A DNA stretch of 64,000 bases from the NCBI GenBank assembly GCA_024349245.1, contig JALDNG010000475.1, forward strand, positions 1 to 64,000, in the 5' to 3' direction. This stretch comes from Neodontobutis hainanensis. Lineage: Eukaryota; Chordata; Actinopteri; Gobiiformes; Odontobutidae. This document shows positions 46,478-57,430 of this stretch, one piece after another (the first letter of the stretch is position 1; every line of letters begins with the position of its first letter). The translations under genes and the position numbers were made by a program. A model generated the notes under the pieces. It worked only from the letters and a program-made list of their open reading frames with translations, made no database searches and had not been told where the DNA came from.

Positions 46478-46607
46478 CCCATGGAACCTTCTAAATGGTC
46501 GTCGCTTAAGGGCGCCGTCATATGCCAAAATACAGCGAAATACTGCGTCCACCAGAGGGCAGGCTCCAAAAGCGGAAATATAAGGAGAAACCCAATGGCG
46601 ACTTTAA
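46478..46607. repeat. Dispersed repeat copy A
   Basis: CATGGAACCTTCTAAATGGTC through GGGCGCCGTCATATG, CGTCCACCAGAGGGCAGGCTCC and GGAGAAACCCAATGGCGACTTT matches 63,811-63,949 over about 130 bp at roughly 80-85% by eye. No function is evident; likely a fragment of an unrecognised mobile element. Confidence 0.7.
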
Positions 46608-46714
46608 TCACTTGTTGTCTTTGATTTGAAATGTGTTTTGAGATTCAGTTGAAGTGGTAACATAAACTTAATGCTTAATGTCTGTGTGTTGACACCACCT
46701 TGGGGCAAGGGGTG

Positions 46715-46944
46715 TGTAGATCATTGTGACAAATAATCTGTTCAGAGTTATAACTTTTATAGTATGCTGTTCTCTAAAAGTGTATGGCTCTTTAAGAACG
46801 TCATAACCCCATGGGGTTGTACTGTGAACACACGTGAACTTCTTCAGTATGCAATGTGTCGTGCTGGTAACACATGCTCCGTTAATAAAGCTTCATCATA
46901 TTCACATGTAACAATTATCGTGATGATTAATGGAATCAACAACA
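46715..46944 (+). repeat. 5' LTR of the gypsy element
   Basis: 230 bp, TG to CA. It contains TTAATAAAGC (polyadenylation signal) near 46,884. About seven substitutions and one 3-bp indel separate it from the 3' LTR by eye, so the two are roughly 97% identical. Confidence 0.9.
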
Positions 46945-47056
46945 TGGTGTCAGAAGACTTACAAACTCGCTTGTGAGTAAACTAATTAGTAAAAAAAAAA
47001 AAAGAAAAGACTGAACAGCTCCTGAAAGCTTTCTCGAGACCTCGCAGTGAATGACA

Positions 47057-47197
47057 ATGGCGGACTGTTTTCGAAGCCCAAGACCAGACCCGCTCACTTT
47101 TGATGGAAATATCGCCGACAATTGGCGTATTTTCGAGCAAGAGTATGACATTTTTATCGGCGCCGCGCACTATGATAAACCTGCATACATGAAATGA
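47057..47197 (+). pseudogene. gypsy gag N-terminal stub
   Basis: Starts MADCFRSPRPDPLTFDGNIA followed by DNWRIFEQEYDIF, the start of gypsy Gag capsid proteins. It ends in a TGA after 46 codons, where the sequence passes abruptly to the C-terminal part of gag, so most of the capsid domain is missing. Confidence 0.75.
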
Positions 47198-47670
47198 CTG
47201 AAGAGAATAACAAAATGTTGGCTACACAAAAGACTGCAACTAACGTTGATGCAATACAGCCATTTTCCAGCAGGAGACGCCGACACACAATGCATAAACA
47301 AAGAAAGGAACATGACTCACCTGCCATTACCAATTGCAGAAATTGTGGAAGTAATCATACAGCAAAGAAAGGGAAATGCCCAGCATTTGGACAACAGAGT
47401 CATAACTGCAAGAAAATGAATCACTACAAGAGATGCTGTAAAACATATGGTCAGTTCGTTCAGAAAAAAAATATTCATAGGAAAGTGGTGCATGAACTTG
47501 AAATATGCAAATCTCCTGACCATGACGACACCTTTTATGTTGATGGCATTGAATTTGACAAGTGTGTCAACACTGTTAACCCTCACATGGCAGAATTGGA
47601 GGAGGGATTTGTCACTTTACACATAAACAAAACTCCAATTGAGTCGACACTGGGGCAAAGTGTAATGTAA
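47194..47670 (+). pseudogene. gypsy gag C-terminus with zinc knuckle
   Basis: A 158-codon frame containing ITNCRNCGSNHTAKKGKC and then SHNCKKMNHYKRCC. The last would be a CCHC knuckle but its first Cys is Ser. The start of the protease follows (FVTLHINKTPIES), where the frame is lost. The +1 frame across that point restores VDTGAKCNVI with the DTG active site. Confidence 0.75.
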
Positions 47671-50405
47671 TAGAAAGACTAACGTCACAAAAGACTTTTG
47701 AAAAAATTGCTAAGAACGAACAGCCAGCAATGCAATCAAAGACACCCAACCTTGTAGATTATGGTGGAAGTAAAATTGAAACAAAGGGCTTAGTCACACT
47801 GCAGTGTGTCCTAAAGGGGCAAAATCACTCAATTGCATTATTTTTGGTGGATCACGAAGTCCAACCATTGTTAGGATTTCGTGCATGCCTTAATTTGGGG
47901 ATTGTTTCAATCAGCCCGGATGTGCATCATGTCAGTATGGAGGGCAGAATGGAGGATATTTTCACTGAGTTCAAAGATTTGTTCACCGAGGAGCTCGGAG
48001 AACTTCCAGTCACATATTCCATGACAGAGGACCCTAACATACAGCCAGTATTTCGCCCCACACATCGCATCCCTCTAGCAATGCAAAGCTGTGTTAAAGC
48101 AGAGCTGGACCGCATGCAGAGCCTTGAAGTTATAACTGCAGTTTCAGAGCCGACAGATTTGGTCTTGTCCATGGTGGTCACACATAAAAAGGACAGACAA
48201 GAAATCAGGCTGTGTATCAACCCTAAAGATCTAAACACTGCCTTAAAGAGACCTCATCACCCTATGCGCAGTGTGGAGGAAGTAGCATCCCAGATGTCAG
48301 GAGCAACTGTATTTTCATTGCTGGACGCAAAGAACTCTTTCTGGCAGATTCGCCTCGACCACAAGTCCTCCTTGATTACTACGTTCAGTACTCTATTTGG
48401 GCGTTATAGATTCCTTCGTATGCCCTTTGGTATAAATTCCGCAAGCAAAGTGTTCCAGCGCTCAATGGAGCATCTGTTCTCTGGATACCCCTGTGCAATT
48501 ATTGTCGATGACATTATCAACGTTGCTGAACATGACAAACCTAAAAAGGGTGTTTAAACAGAGCATGTGAGATTAGGCTCAAGCTAAACCCGGTCAAATG
48601 CAAATTTCACTTGGACCAAGTCAGCTATGTGGGCCATATCTTTACAAGTGATGGCCTTAAGGCCGATCCTTCCAAAACAACAGCAATTTCCGAGATGCCA
48701 GCACCCACGGATGTCCCCGCCTAATAGCGTTTCCTTGGAATGACGAACTATCTGGGGAAATTTATCCCGAACTTCAGCGACATTGCTGCGCCCCTCAGAA
48801 AGCTGACACACAAAGAGACAGTATGGTGTTGGTACCAACAGCACCAACAAGCATTTGACACCCTCAAGTCATGTTTGTCCACCCCACCTGTCTTATCCAA
48901 CTATGATGTAAAAAAGCCAGTCACTCTAACCTGTGATGCGTCATGCTTTGGACTTGGTGCTGCATGCATGCAGGAAGGCAAACCAGTTGCCTCTGCGTCT
49001 CGCACACTCACAGATACAGAGACACGGTACGCTCAGATAGAGAAAGAGCTGTTAGCTGTTGTTTGCCTGTACGAAGTTCAGAGACTATGTGTATGGGAAA
49101 CCTACATTCGTTGAGACGGACCATCAGCCCCTTGTGTCCATTTTAAAGAAACCAATCCACACAGCTCCTGCACGACTACAGAGGATGATGCTCAGATTAC
49201 AGTGCTACAACATCACTCTGGTGTACAAGAAGGGCAAGGACATGTATCTCGCAGACACCTTATCCCGAGCGCCAAACACTGAAATCTCTCCAGAAACTGA
49301 GAATGACACATTTAAAGTAATGTCCATCAATTACATCTCCACTGCTCGATTGGAGGAACTCAGAAAGCATACAGTGGAGGACGAGGTGTTGCAGGTTCTC
49401 AGCACCACGATTCAACAAGGTTGGCCAATTAAAGAACACAGTGTGTTGCCTATGTTGTGTCTGTACTTTCCATACAGAGATGAGCTAGCTGTGGAAAATG
49501 GAATAGTGATGAAAGGTCTCAAGACAGTCATTCCTCGTTTATTGCAGAGAGAATACACTGCCATAGTCCACAGAGGACACCCTGGTCTGGATGCGACCAA
49601 GCACAGAGCAAGAAGTATAATTTTCTGGCCAACGATGACAGCTGATATTACATCAGAACTTCTCTCATGCTCAGTCTGCAACAGCATAAAGCCACATAGA
49701 CAGAAAGAACCACTAAATCCATACCCAGTCCCAAATCTGCCTTGGTCTACCGTGGCAACATATATGTTTGAGTGGCGAAGGTAAAATTATCTCGTGCTTG
49801 TGGACTTATATTCAGGATGGTATGAGGTTGACCTTCTACGTGATATAACGTCCACAGCTGTAATCACGAAACTAAAGAGACATTTCTCTGTGCACGGGAC
49901 ACCGCACACACTTATTTCTGATAACGCTAGACAGTACATGAGCCAGCAATTCAGAGACTTTGCCAAACAGTGGGACTTCACTCATGTCACCAGTAGTCCA
50001 GAATTCCCACAGTCAAATGGCCTGGCAGAGAGCGGTTTGTAGTGCAAAGCAGCTCATGGAGAAATCTCACAGAGATGGCACGGATGTATTCCTCAACCTC
50101 CTGAACATAAGGAACATTCCCCGTGATCCAACACTGGGTTCCCCTGCACAACACCTATTGTCATGACAGACTAGGTCAGCCATCACTGTTAGTTCTAGAC
50201 TGTTGGAACCAGCCCCCAAACATGCCCAGCAGGTCTCCGCACAGCTTCATAACAAGAGGATGATCCAAAAGCGATACTATGACACATCAAGTCGCCCACT
50301 GCAGCCACTGGTGGAGGGACAAGTTGTCAGAATGCAGACCCCAAAAGGATACGGGCACCTTGGCATGGTAAAAGAGGTGAACAAGGAGCCTCGCTCATAC
50401 ACTAT
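47650..50405 (+). pseudogene. gypsy pol: protease, RT, RNase H, integrase (broken)
   Basis: Blocks in order: protease VDTGAKCNV; RT with FSLLDAKNSFWQIRLDHKSS, RFLRMPFGINSASKVFQRS and IIVDDII; RNase H with LTCDASCFGLGAACMQEGKP and YAQIEKELLAVV; integrase zinc-binding HRGHPGLDATKHRAR with CSVCNSIKPH; integrase core with LISDNARQYMS and SNGLAESGL. The first integrase Asp is replaced (VATYMFEW, a Tyr), and stops or frameshifts occur near 48,557, 48,724, 49,112, 49,784, 50,041 and 50,166. The last codons before the hAT insertion read EPRSYTI. Confidence 0.85.
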
Positions 50406-51449
50406 TAGAGTTGAGCCGGATAATCGGCTGAAACGAGTATCCGGTACGGATAAAGCACTTTTGCCAAGTACGAGCATTATTCGAGTAATACGAGTCATTA
50501 TCTGTGCTCGTGTAACACATGTCACATGAAAAATAGTCCCTTCTCATTCGCGGATGCTTTCCGCGCGTTCCGGAGCAGGCGCAGGTATATTCCCGGCATC
50601 TAGTTCCTGCTGTGGTTACAGTATGCCAAGCGGTGCTAAGAAGTTTGGAAAAACACTTCATAAAGTAATAGGAATTCTTATACTTGACAATTGACTCAGA
50701 AGTGAATTTTCTTTTACTTCTACCTTAGTACCTTTTTGGGTAATAGTAGCAAATTGGTTTGTTTTATTGAGGTTAATTGGTGGCATAGTGAACTGCGAGT
50801 GGAACCTTATTGAAGAAACGAGTGTTTCTGGTTAATAAAAATTTTTTAAGCACTTTAAAAGTAACACATTGATTTGATGTGAACTTTATTATGATTGTTA
50901 AGTTACTGCCTTTAATTCGGCTACCTTGTCTTAGAGACAGGTATTTTTCTTTACGTTATTTTGATCATTCGTTTGTAGCTTTTGCTAATCTGGTGTGGAA
51001 ATAAAAAATAAAGAAAATCACACTGATTAAAAAAAATTAAAAGTTATGTTTAGATAAAAATGCTTGTTCATTACATTTTTCTTCATAATTGCAAATGCAT
51101 GTGTTGTATTTCATTGTTGCAAAACTTGTTCATAAATAGTTCGAACTGTATATAGTTTGTTATTGTGATCAAAACCATTGATCTGAAGCACAATGCTGAT
51201 GCTGTCATGTAAATAGTTTTCTAATCAGCAATAAATATAACAATTTCTAATCAACCCATATTAATTGCATGATTAAAAATAACATACCAGTTAAAGTCCC
51301 ACCCAGTCAACCCGAACACTTTCGGACTAAATTCCGCCCACTTCCGGGTTAGGCCACGCCCAGTCCGAGTACAGATACAGATACAGATAATTCATATGGT
51401 TAACAGATACAGATAAAGATACAGATAATGCTGTACTCGCTCATCCCTA
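50406..51449. mobile_element. 1,044-bp hAT-like non-autonomous element in gypsy pol
   Basis: The left end TAGAGTTGAGC and right end GCTCATCCCTA are imperfect inverted repeats. The 8-bp duplication TACACTAT lies at 50,398-50,405 and 51,450-51,457. Excision restores the gypsy frame as SYTIQCNGGTYRRNRQH. Subterminal GTATCTGT/ACAGATACAGATA repeats lie at the right end. There is no transposase. An 8-bp duplication and TAG-type ends fit hAT. Confidence 0.85.
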
Positions 51450-51705
51450 TACACTATCCAATGTAATGGAGGAACATACAGGAGGAATCGACAACATATC
51501 AGAGCCCCCTCCATCACAACACACCCACGAGAACATTCACTTTCAAAACATCGCTGCAAACACAGAGGACTTTTCTCCCCATACACGTCACTCATCACAA
51601 ACACACATTCCACAACCAGAATCCACACCTACTAACATGTCAAAGCACACATCACAGTCTCCCATTGAGAACAGTAATGCACCTTACAGAACACGTTCTG
51701 GTCAT
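51450..51705 (+). pseudogene. gypsy pol C-terminus after the hAT insertion
   Basis: Continues from the insertion with GGTYRRNRQHI and, in the other frame, a Pro/His/Ser-rich tail that ends SNAPYRTRSGHI, the usual RTRSG C-terminus of gypsy Pol. It is cut off by the L2 fragment at about 51,706. Confidence 0.65.
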
Positions 51706-52855
51706 ATTTACATTTACATTTAGTCATTTAGCAGACGCTTTTATCCAAAGCGACTTACAAGTGAGGAAAACAATGGAAGCAATTTCAACAACACAAGGTA
51801 ACAAAAAGCATAAGTGCACAAAAAACTAGTCAGTTAAAACCTAGCACAGCATACAAAGCTAAGGATAGGAAAGATGTTTTTTTTTATTTTATTAAAAGAA
51901 GGAATTGATAGAAAGGAAGTTAAGAATTCAGTGTTTGTCAGTCAGGTGTTGACAAAAGAGATATGTTTTCAAGCGTTTTTTAAAGATGTCTACAGAATCT
52001 GCTGATCTTGTAGCAGCAGTAGATCATTCCACTAATGTGGAACAGATCCAGAGAAAGTACGTGAGAGTGTTTTTTTTTCCTTTTTGGGATGGTACAACCA
52101 GACGTTATTCATTTGCAGATCGCAGGGATCTGGTAGGAACATAGGTCTGTATCAGTGAGTGAAGATATGAGGGGGCGGAGCCAGTGGTGGTCTTGTAGGC
52201 CAAGAGCATAGCTTTGAACTTAATGAGTGCCTCAACTGGGAGCAAGTGTAACCTAATGAGGAGAGGAGTTACGTGTGCTCTCTTCGGTTCATTAAAGACC
52301 ACTCTTGCTGCTGCATTCTGGATGAGCTGGAGAGGTTTGGTTGTGCAGGCAGGGAGTCCAGCCAGAAGAGCATTGCAATAATCCAGTTTGGACAAGACAT
52401 GAGCCTGGACTAGGATTTGCGTAGGGTGCTCCGATAGGAAAGGTCTAATTTTTCTGATGTTGTAGAGGATGAATCTACAGGACCTGGTGGTGCTGGCAAC
52501 ATGACTTGTGAAGTTTAGTTGATCATCAATTACCACTCCCAGATTTCTGGCAGTGCTGGACGGTGTAATGGTTGATGAGCCTAGTTGAATGGAGACGTTG
52601 TGGCGGGTCTTTGGGTTGGCAGAAATCACTAGCAGTTCTGTTTTTCCAAGGTTCAGCTGCAGGTGATGGTCCTTCATCCAAAGTGAGATGTCACTCAGGC
52701 ACGCCGAGACACGAGCAGAGACCGTCGGATCATCAGGTTGAAATGACAAGTGGAGTTGAGTGTCATCTGCAGCAGTGATAGGAAAAGCCATGCTTTTTAT
52801 GCAAGCAGAATCAAAGATACAAGTAGTGAGTTCCAATAATAAGAGATTCAATGAC
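51706..52855 (-). mobile_element. 5'-truncated L2-type LINE in the gypsy element
   Basis: A minus-strand frame of 250 codons (52,105-52,857) includes AADDTQLHLSFQPDDPTVSA, LQLNLGKTELLVISANPKT, RNLGVVIDDQLNFTSHVAST and LDYCNALLAGLPA. It ends near SLIQTYVPTRSLRSANE. This is the C-terminal half of an L2-clade RT. The catalytic box is frameshifted. The 3' tail is TTATCCAAAGCGACTTACAA-type sequence with a TTTACA repeat. Downstream of 52,855 the gypsy 3' region resumes. Confidence 0.8.
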
Positions 52856-53096
52856 ACTTTGGATCTTATTTTGAATGTCTGCTAAATGTATCTATTATGT
52901 TAATTTACATATCGTCATTTTATGTTGGTTGATGTGTTTCTTCATGCATAGAGAGATTTGTATCTGTTATTATTTAGTTGTTAACTGTAATGCACATGGT
53001 GCTGAAACAAAAGTCATTTGTAAATTTCGGTTTTGATCAGGTTAACCCTAGTACTAAATATTGTTCACTTAGGAAGTTTCAGCTAAAGAAAGGGGA

Positions 53097-53329
53097 TGTA
53101 GATCATTGTAACAAATAATCTGTTCAGAGTTATAACTGTTATAGTATGCTGTTCTCTAAAAGTGTATGGCCCTTTAAGAACGTCATAACCCCATGGGTGC
53201 GTTGTACTGTGAACACACGTGAACTTCTTCAGTATGCAATGTGTCGTGCTGGTAACACATGCTCCGTTAATAAAGTTTCATCATATTCACATGTAACAAT
53301 TGTCGTGATGATTAAAGGAATCAACAACA
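53097..53329 (+). repeat. 3' LTR of the gypsy element
   Basis: 233 bp, TG to CA, partner of 46,715-46,944, with TTAATAAAGT as polyadenylation signal. It is followed by the target duplication GGGTG. Confidence 0.9.
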
Positions 53330-53479
53330 GGGTGGACAAAAGAGTTTTTTCCCAGCATTAGGTCAATTGGTCAAGTGTACTTAGGCTAGGTCAGATGCCC
53401 TGCTGGGTTTTCGCTTTTGTCAAAGTAAACAACTCACACTTAAGCTAGTAGATTGTTTATGCTGATTTTAATCAGAGAA

Positions 53480-53860
53480 TGTTAGAATAATTTTATAATG
53501 TTTAGAGTTACTGGGGGCTTATAGTTCTCTTCAGGTCATGTCAAATTCATGTCATGTCCAAGCATGAAGTAGACATAACTGGACGGAACAGGGCTTGTCA
53601 CGGGACGTCTGCACCTGGAGCCTTGTGCCTTGGGGGATGTGGGTATGGAAGACACGCCTCCCACCAAGGCCTTCACTGCAGTCATATAGAGTCTTATGTT
53701 TTATTTATTTCATTAAGCAAACCTTCCGCTGTACCATTGCTACATGTGTGTCTGCTTTGCTTCTCCTTGCAAGAATAAACCACTGGCCATTGCTTTTAAA
53801 TTATACTCTGTGTACGTGTCTTTCTGGATAAATATAAGAACATAAAAAATTCTTATAACA
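53480..53860 (+). mobile_element. Probable solo LTR (381 bp)
   Basis: It starts TGTTAGAATAATTTTATAATG and ends ATTCTTATAACA, giving TG...CA ends with short inverted termini. It contains CAAGAATAAACC as polyadenylation signal. The 3' half matches 44,094-44,238. No matching target duplication was found, so the 5' end is tentative. Confidence 0.6.
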
Positions 53861-53989
53861 CTCTGTCCGACTACTGTGTCATGTTTGCGGCGAACTCACT
53901 TGGGAAGTTCTGCCTTTAGCACGGAGCGCTAACGCCCAATAAATGACGATCACAAGAAAGTAAATAAATTAATTCAATAGCTTCAAGAT

Positions 53990-54485
53990 AAACAAATGTA
54001 TTTTCTCCAAACCACTTTAAAATAATTGAGCTAATCTAGTGGCACCATGCACACCTTTTTTTCACTTTTATGTTTTTTGGGGGGATTTTATAATTAATTT
54101 TATATATATAAAAAAATAAGGATATTTTTGAATGGCTTTCACTCACTCACTTCAATCCACTTTAATTTAATAATACTAGTCTAGTAGTATCATGCACTCT
54201 CATGCACCTCTTTTTTTCCATTTGTCTTTTTTTGAATTTTATATAAATATTTATGTACAAAAATATGGAATTTTTTCAATAGCTTTTAGGTCATGTGACT
54301 TAGTCACTTCAGTCTACTTTAAGTTCATAGTACTAGCTAGTAGTACAATGCACATCTTTTTTTCAATTTTCTCTTTAAAAAACAGTTTATTTGAAAATGT
54401 ATGTACAAAATCAAGGATTTTTTTAATTGTTATTTGGGAACACATGCACAGAAAGTCCACTTAGACATAAGGGCCCTAGGCCAGA
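53990..54485 (+). repeat. Left foldback-like arm of ~150-bp tandem units
   Basis: Three units share CACTTCAxTCxACTTTAA, then an AGTACTAGxxTAGTAGTA near-palindrome, then ATGCACxxCTTTTTTTC. They match, in inverse orientation, the units at 56,571-57,430. There is no coding content. Confidence 0.7.
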
Positions 54486-55547
54486 GGTTAATTATTGACT
54501 TTTTGTAGTTTCTTCTGACCTCCGGATGAATGTCTTTGACACTCGGGTGAAGAGAGGGGCGGAGGTGTCAACTGATTACCACCTGGTGGTGAGTTGGATC
54601 CGATGGCGGGGAAAAAATCTGAACAGACTCAGCAGACCCAAACGTACCTTGAGGGTCTGTTGCGAACGTTTGACCGAGTCCCCTGTCAGAGAGATTTTCA
54701 ATTCCCGCCTCTGGCAGAGCTTTGACCAGATTCTGAGAGAGGCTGGAGACATTGAGTTCGAGTGGACCATGTTCTCCACATCCATTGTCAACGTGGCCTC
54801 TCGAAGCTGTAGCTGTAAAGTCTCTGATGCCTGTCGTGGCGGTAACCTCCAAACCCGTTGGTGGACACCAAAAGTAAGGGAAGCCGTCAAGATGAAGAAG
54901 GAGACCTATCGAGTCTGGTTGGCTCGTGGGATTGCCGAGGCTGCTGATAGGTAAAGCCAGGCCAAGCAGGCTGCAGCCTGGGTGGTTGTGAAGGCTAAAA
55001 CTTGGATCTGGAAGGAGTTTGGTGAGGCCATTGAGAAGGACTATCAGTCAGCCTAGAAAAAATTCAGCCAAGCCATTCGAGCCAAGATTGTTTACAGTGG
55101 AGGTGGGGACCTGCTGACTTCAACTTGGGACATTGTTGGCCGGTGGAAAGAATACTTCGAGGATCTCCTCAACCCCACCGACACGTCCTCCACTGAGGAA
55201 GCAGAGGTCGAGGGCTTAAAGGTGAACTCGTCCATCCCCCCTTGGTGGCAAGGCACCGGGGGTGGATGAGATACGCCCTGAGTACCTCAAGTCTCTGGAT
55301 GTTGTAGGGCTGTCTTAGCTGACACGCCTTTGACATTGCATGGTGGTTATTGACAGTACCTCTAGACTGGCAGACCGGGGTGGTGGTACCTCTTTTCAAA
55401 AAGGGGGACCGGAGGGTCTGTTTCAACTACAGAGGGATCACACTCCTCAGCTTTCCCGGAAAAGTCTATGCCAGGGTACTGAAGAGAAGAATGCGGCCAA
55501 TAGTCGTACATCGGATTCAGAAAGTACAATGCGTTTTTTGTCCCAGT

Positions 55548-55969
55548 TGTTAGGATTTTCTATTAAGATCCATCATTAAAACTGTTTATACTTGTTAGTT
55601 TCAAACTTTGCATGCTACACTGCACTCTAGTTTAGGACACTAAATAACTCAACTGTTTAAACCAGTTAGAGCCAGTTGGTCACAGCTGGCTGGACACATA
55701 AGAGAACTACTGATTCAAAGCAGGAAGTGTCCCCTCCTGTGAGAGGAGTGGCCATAGGTTAGGCCCTTTTGAGCATTGAGTTGACCAGCAGCACAACACG
55801 TGGGCTGACCTCCTGTTAACTACGTGTTGTGACCCAGCGCTGGCTTGTACTTTTTTCTGAGTTGAATTAAATGGACAAACTTTACATTGGTTTTATATTT
55901 TTATTGAAGTAATATTAGTTCCAACACTTGTACCAAAAGAGCCGGGAGAAACTGGTTTTCGGAGTAACA
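55548..55969. mobile_element. 422-bp solo LTR with 4-bp target duplication
   Basis: TGTTAGGATTTTC to CGGAGTAACA, flanked by CAGT at 55,544-55,547 and 55,970-55,973. The interruption falls exactly inside Rex3 sequence: the uninterrupted copy reads GTCCCGGTCGTGGAACACTGG on its coding strand. No internal retroviral genes remain, so it is the product of LTR-LTR recombination. Confidence 0.85.
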
Positions 55970-56051
55970 CAGTTGTGAAACACTGGACCAGCATTATACC
56001 CTCTCCAGGTTGCTGGAGTTTTTATGGGAGTTTGCCCAACCAGTCCACATT

Positions 56052-56508
56052 TACAGTGAGTAAAATAAGCATTTGAACACCCTACTATTTTGCAAGTTCT
56101 CCCTCTTAGAAATCATGGAAGGCCCTGAAATTGTCATCGTAGGTATATGTCCACAGTGAGTGACATAATCTTAAACAAAATCCAGAAATCACAATATATG
56201 ATTTTTTAACTATTTGTATGATACAGCTGCAAATAAGTATTTGAACACCCATTTATCAACTAGAATTCTGACCCTCAAAGACCTTTTAGTCTGCCTTTAA
56301 AATATCCACCTCCACTCCATTTATTATCCTAAATTAGGTGTACCTGTTTGAGGTCGCATAAAAACACCTGTCCACCCCATACAATCCGTAAGAATCCAAC
56401 TGCTAACATGGCCAAGACCAAAGAACTGTCCAAAAACACTAGAGACAAAATTGTGCACCTCCACAAGGCTGGAAAGCGCTACGGGGAAATTGCCAAGCAG
56501 CTTGGTAA
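56052..56508 (+). mobile_element. Tc1-like transposon 5' fragment
   Basis: TACAGTGAGTAAAATAAGCATTTGAACACC at the start is a fish Tc1 terminal repeat, and ATTTGAACACCC recurs near 56,240. An ATG at 56,408 opens MAKTKELSKNTRDKIVHLHK and AGKRYGEIAKQLGN, the HTH start of a Tc1 transposase. It ends abruptly at a Rex3 3' fragment, so the catalytic part and right TIR are deleted. Confidence 0.8.
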
Positions 56509-56570
56509 TTCTCTCAGCTGGCCTAGGAACGCTTCGGTATCCCTCCTGAAGAGCTGGAAGAAGTGTGGAG

Positions 56571-57430
56571 CTAGCAGAATTATTTTTATTTTAATAAATA
56601 AAAATTCATGTATAATCAGAAAAGAGAAAAAAACACAATAAAAAGAGGTGTGCGTGATTCTGCCAGACTAGTATTAGAGATAAAGGTATTTGAGGTAAGT
56701 GAATTATTGAGTTTTTAAATAAAAATTCATACAAATTAAGAAAGTAACAAAAGTGAAAAAAAAAGAAATGCGCATATTACTACGAGGCTAGTATTGTTAA
56801 TATAAAGTGATTTGAATGGAGTCTCATGATCTGAAAGCTATTGAAAAATAGCTATATATATATAAAATATATATATTTTTGCACGTGGCAGAGTGGTTAG
56901 CACTCCTGCCTTACAGCAAGAAGGTCGTGAGTTCAAAACCCTTTCTGTGAAGAGTCTGCATGTCCTCCACGTGTTACCGTGGGTTCTCTCCGGGTACTCC
57001 GGCTTCCTCCCATCGTCCAAAGACATGCATGTACAGGTTAATTAACAACTCTAAAGTGTCCCTAGTGAATGGTTGTCTGTCAATGTTTGTCTCTATATGT
57101 CAGCCCTGCGACTAACTGGCCACTGTTCAGGGTGTACCCCGCCTCAGGCCCAAAGCTGCTGGGATAGGCTCCAGTCACCCGCGACCCCTAACGGGACAAA
57201 GCGGTAGAAAATGAATGAATGAATGAATATATATTTTTGTAGATACAAAATTATATAAACTTTAAAAAAAGAAAAAATTGAAAAAAAAGGTGTGCATGGT
57301 ACTACTAGGCTAGTACTACAAATTTAAAGTGAATTGAAGTGACTAGGTCACATGAACTGAAAGTGGAAAAAAAGTGCATGATACTACTAGGCTAGTATTA
57401 TTAAAGAGCGCTTTATGAGCCATTTTTAAA
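56571..57430 (-). repeat. Right foldback-like arm of ~150-bp tandem units, containing a SINE
   Basis: At least three units in inverse orientation to 53,990-54,485, each with GTGTGCATGGTACTACTAGG-like, CTAGTATT/CTAGTACT and AAGTGAATTGAAGTGACTAGG. A SINE (56,882-57,228) interrupts one unit. Confidence 0.7.
56882..57228 (+). mobile_element. tRNA-derived SINE with 11-bp target duplication
   Basis: The head CACGTGGCAGAGTGGTTAGCAC (A box) with GTGAGTTCAAAACCC (B box) is tRNA-like. The body contains CCGGGTACTCCGGCTTCCTCC and GGGTGTACCCCGCCTCAG, and the tail is (GAAT)n. ATATATTTTTG flanks both ends (56,871-56,881 and 57,229-57,239). It appears essentially full length. This SINE type is abundant in percomorph fish. 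Confidence 0.9.

Larger units (their letters stand above)
46715..53329 (+). mobile_element. Ty3/gypsy LTR retrotransposon with both LTRs, 5-bp target duplication and nested insertions
   Basis: The LTRs at 46,715-46,944 and 53,097-53,329 both begin TGTAGATCATTG and end ATCAACAACA. GGGTG flanks the element at 46,710-46,714 and 53,330-53,334. A primer-binding-like TGGTGTCAGAAG follows the 5' LTR directly, and a purine tract AAAGAAAGGGGA precedes the 3' LTR. gag, protease, RT, RNase H and integrase are in the usual gypsy order but broken. A hAT-like element (50,406-51,449) and an L2 fragment (51,706-52,855) lie inside. Gag is largely deleted between 47,197 and 47,200. Confidence 0.9.
54495..56570 (+). 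pseudogene. Rex3/RTE-type LINE copy, 5'-truncated and interrupted twice
   Basis: The plus strand begins in the endonuclease end (MNVFDTRVKRGAEVSTDYHL) and reads VREIFNSRLWQSFDQI and RWWTPKVREAVKMKKETYR. Broken RT segments follow (TSRLADRGGGT in one frame, VVPLFKKGDRRVCFNYRGIT in another), then KVYARVLKRRMRPIV to 55,547. A solo LTR (55,548-55,969) interrupts it. Rex3 resumes at 55,974-56,051 (CCTCTCCAGGTTGCTGG) and meets a Tc1 fragment. Only the last ~60 bp of Rex3 (56,509-56,570) follow. It is closely related to the copy at 60,409-63,245. Confidence 0.8.
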
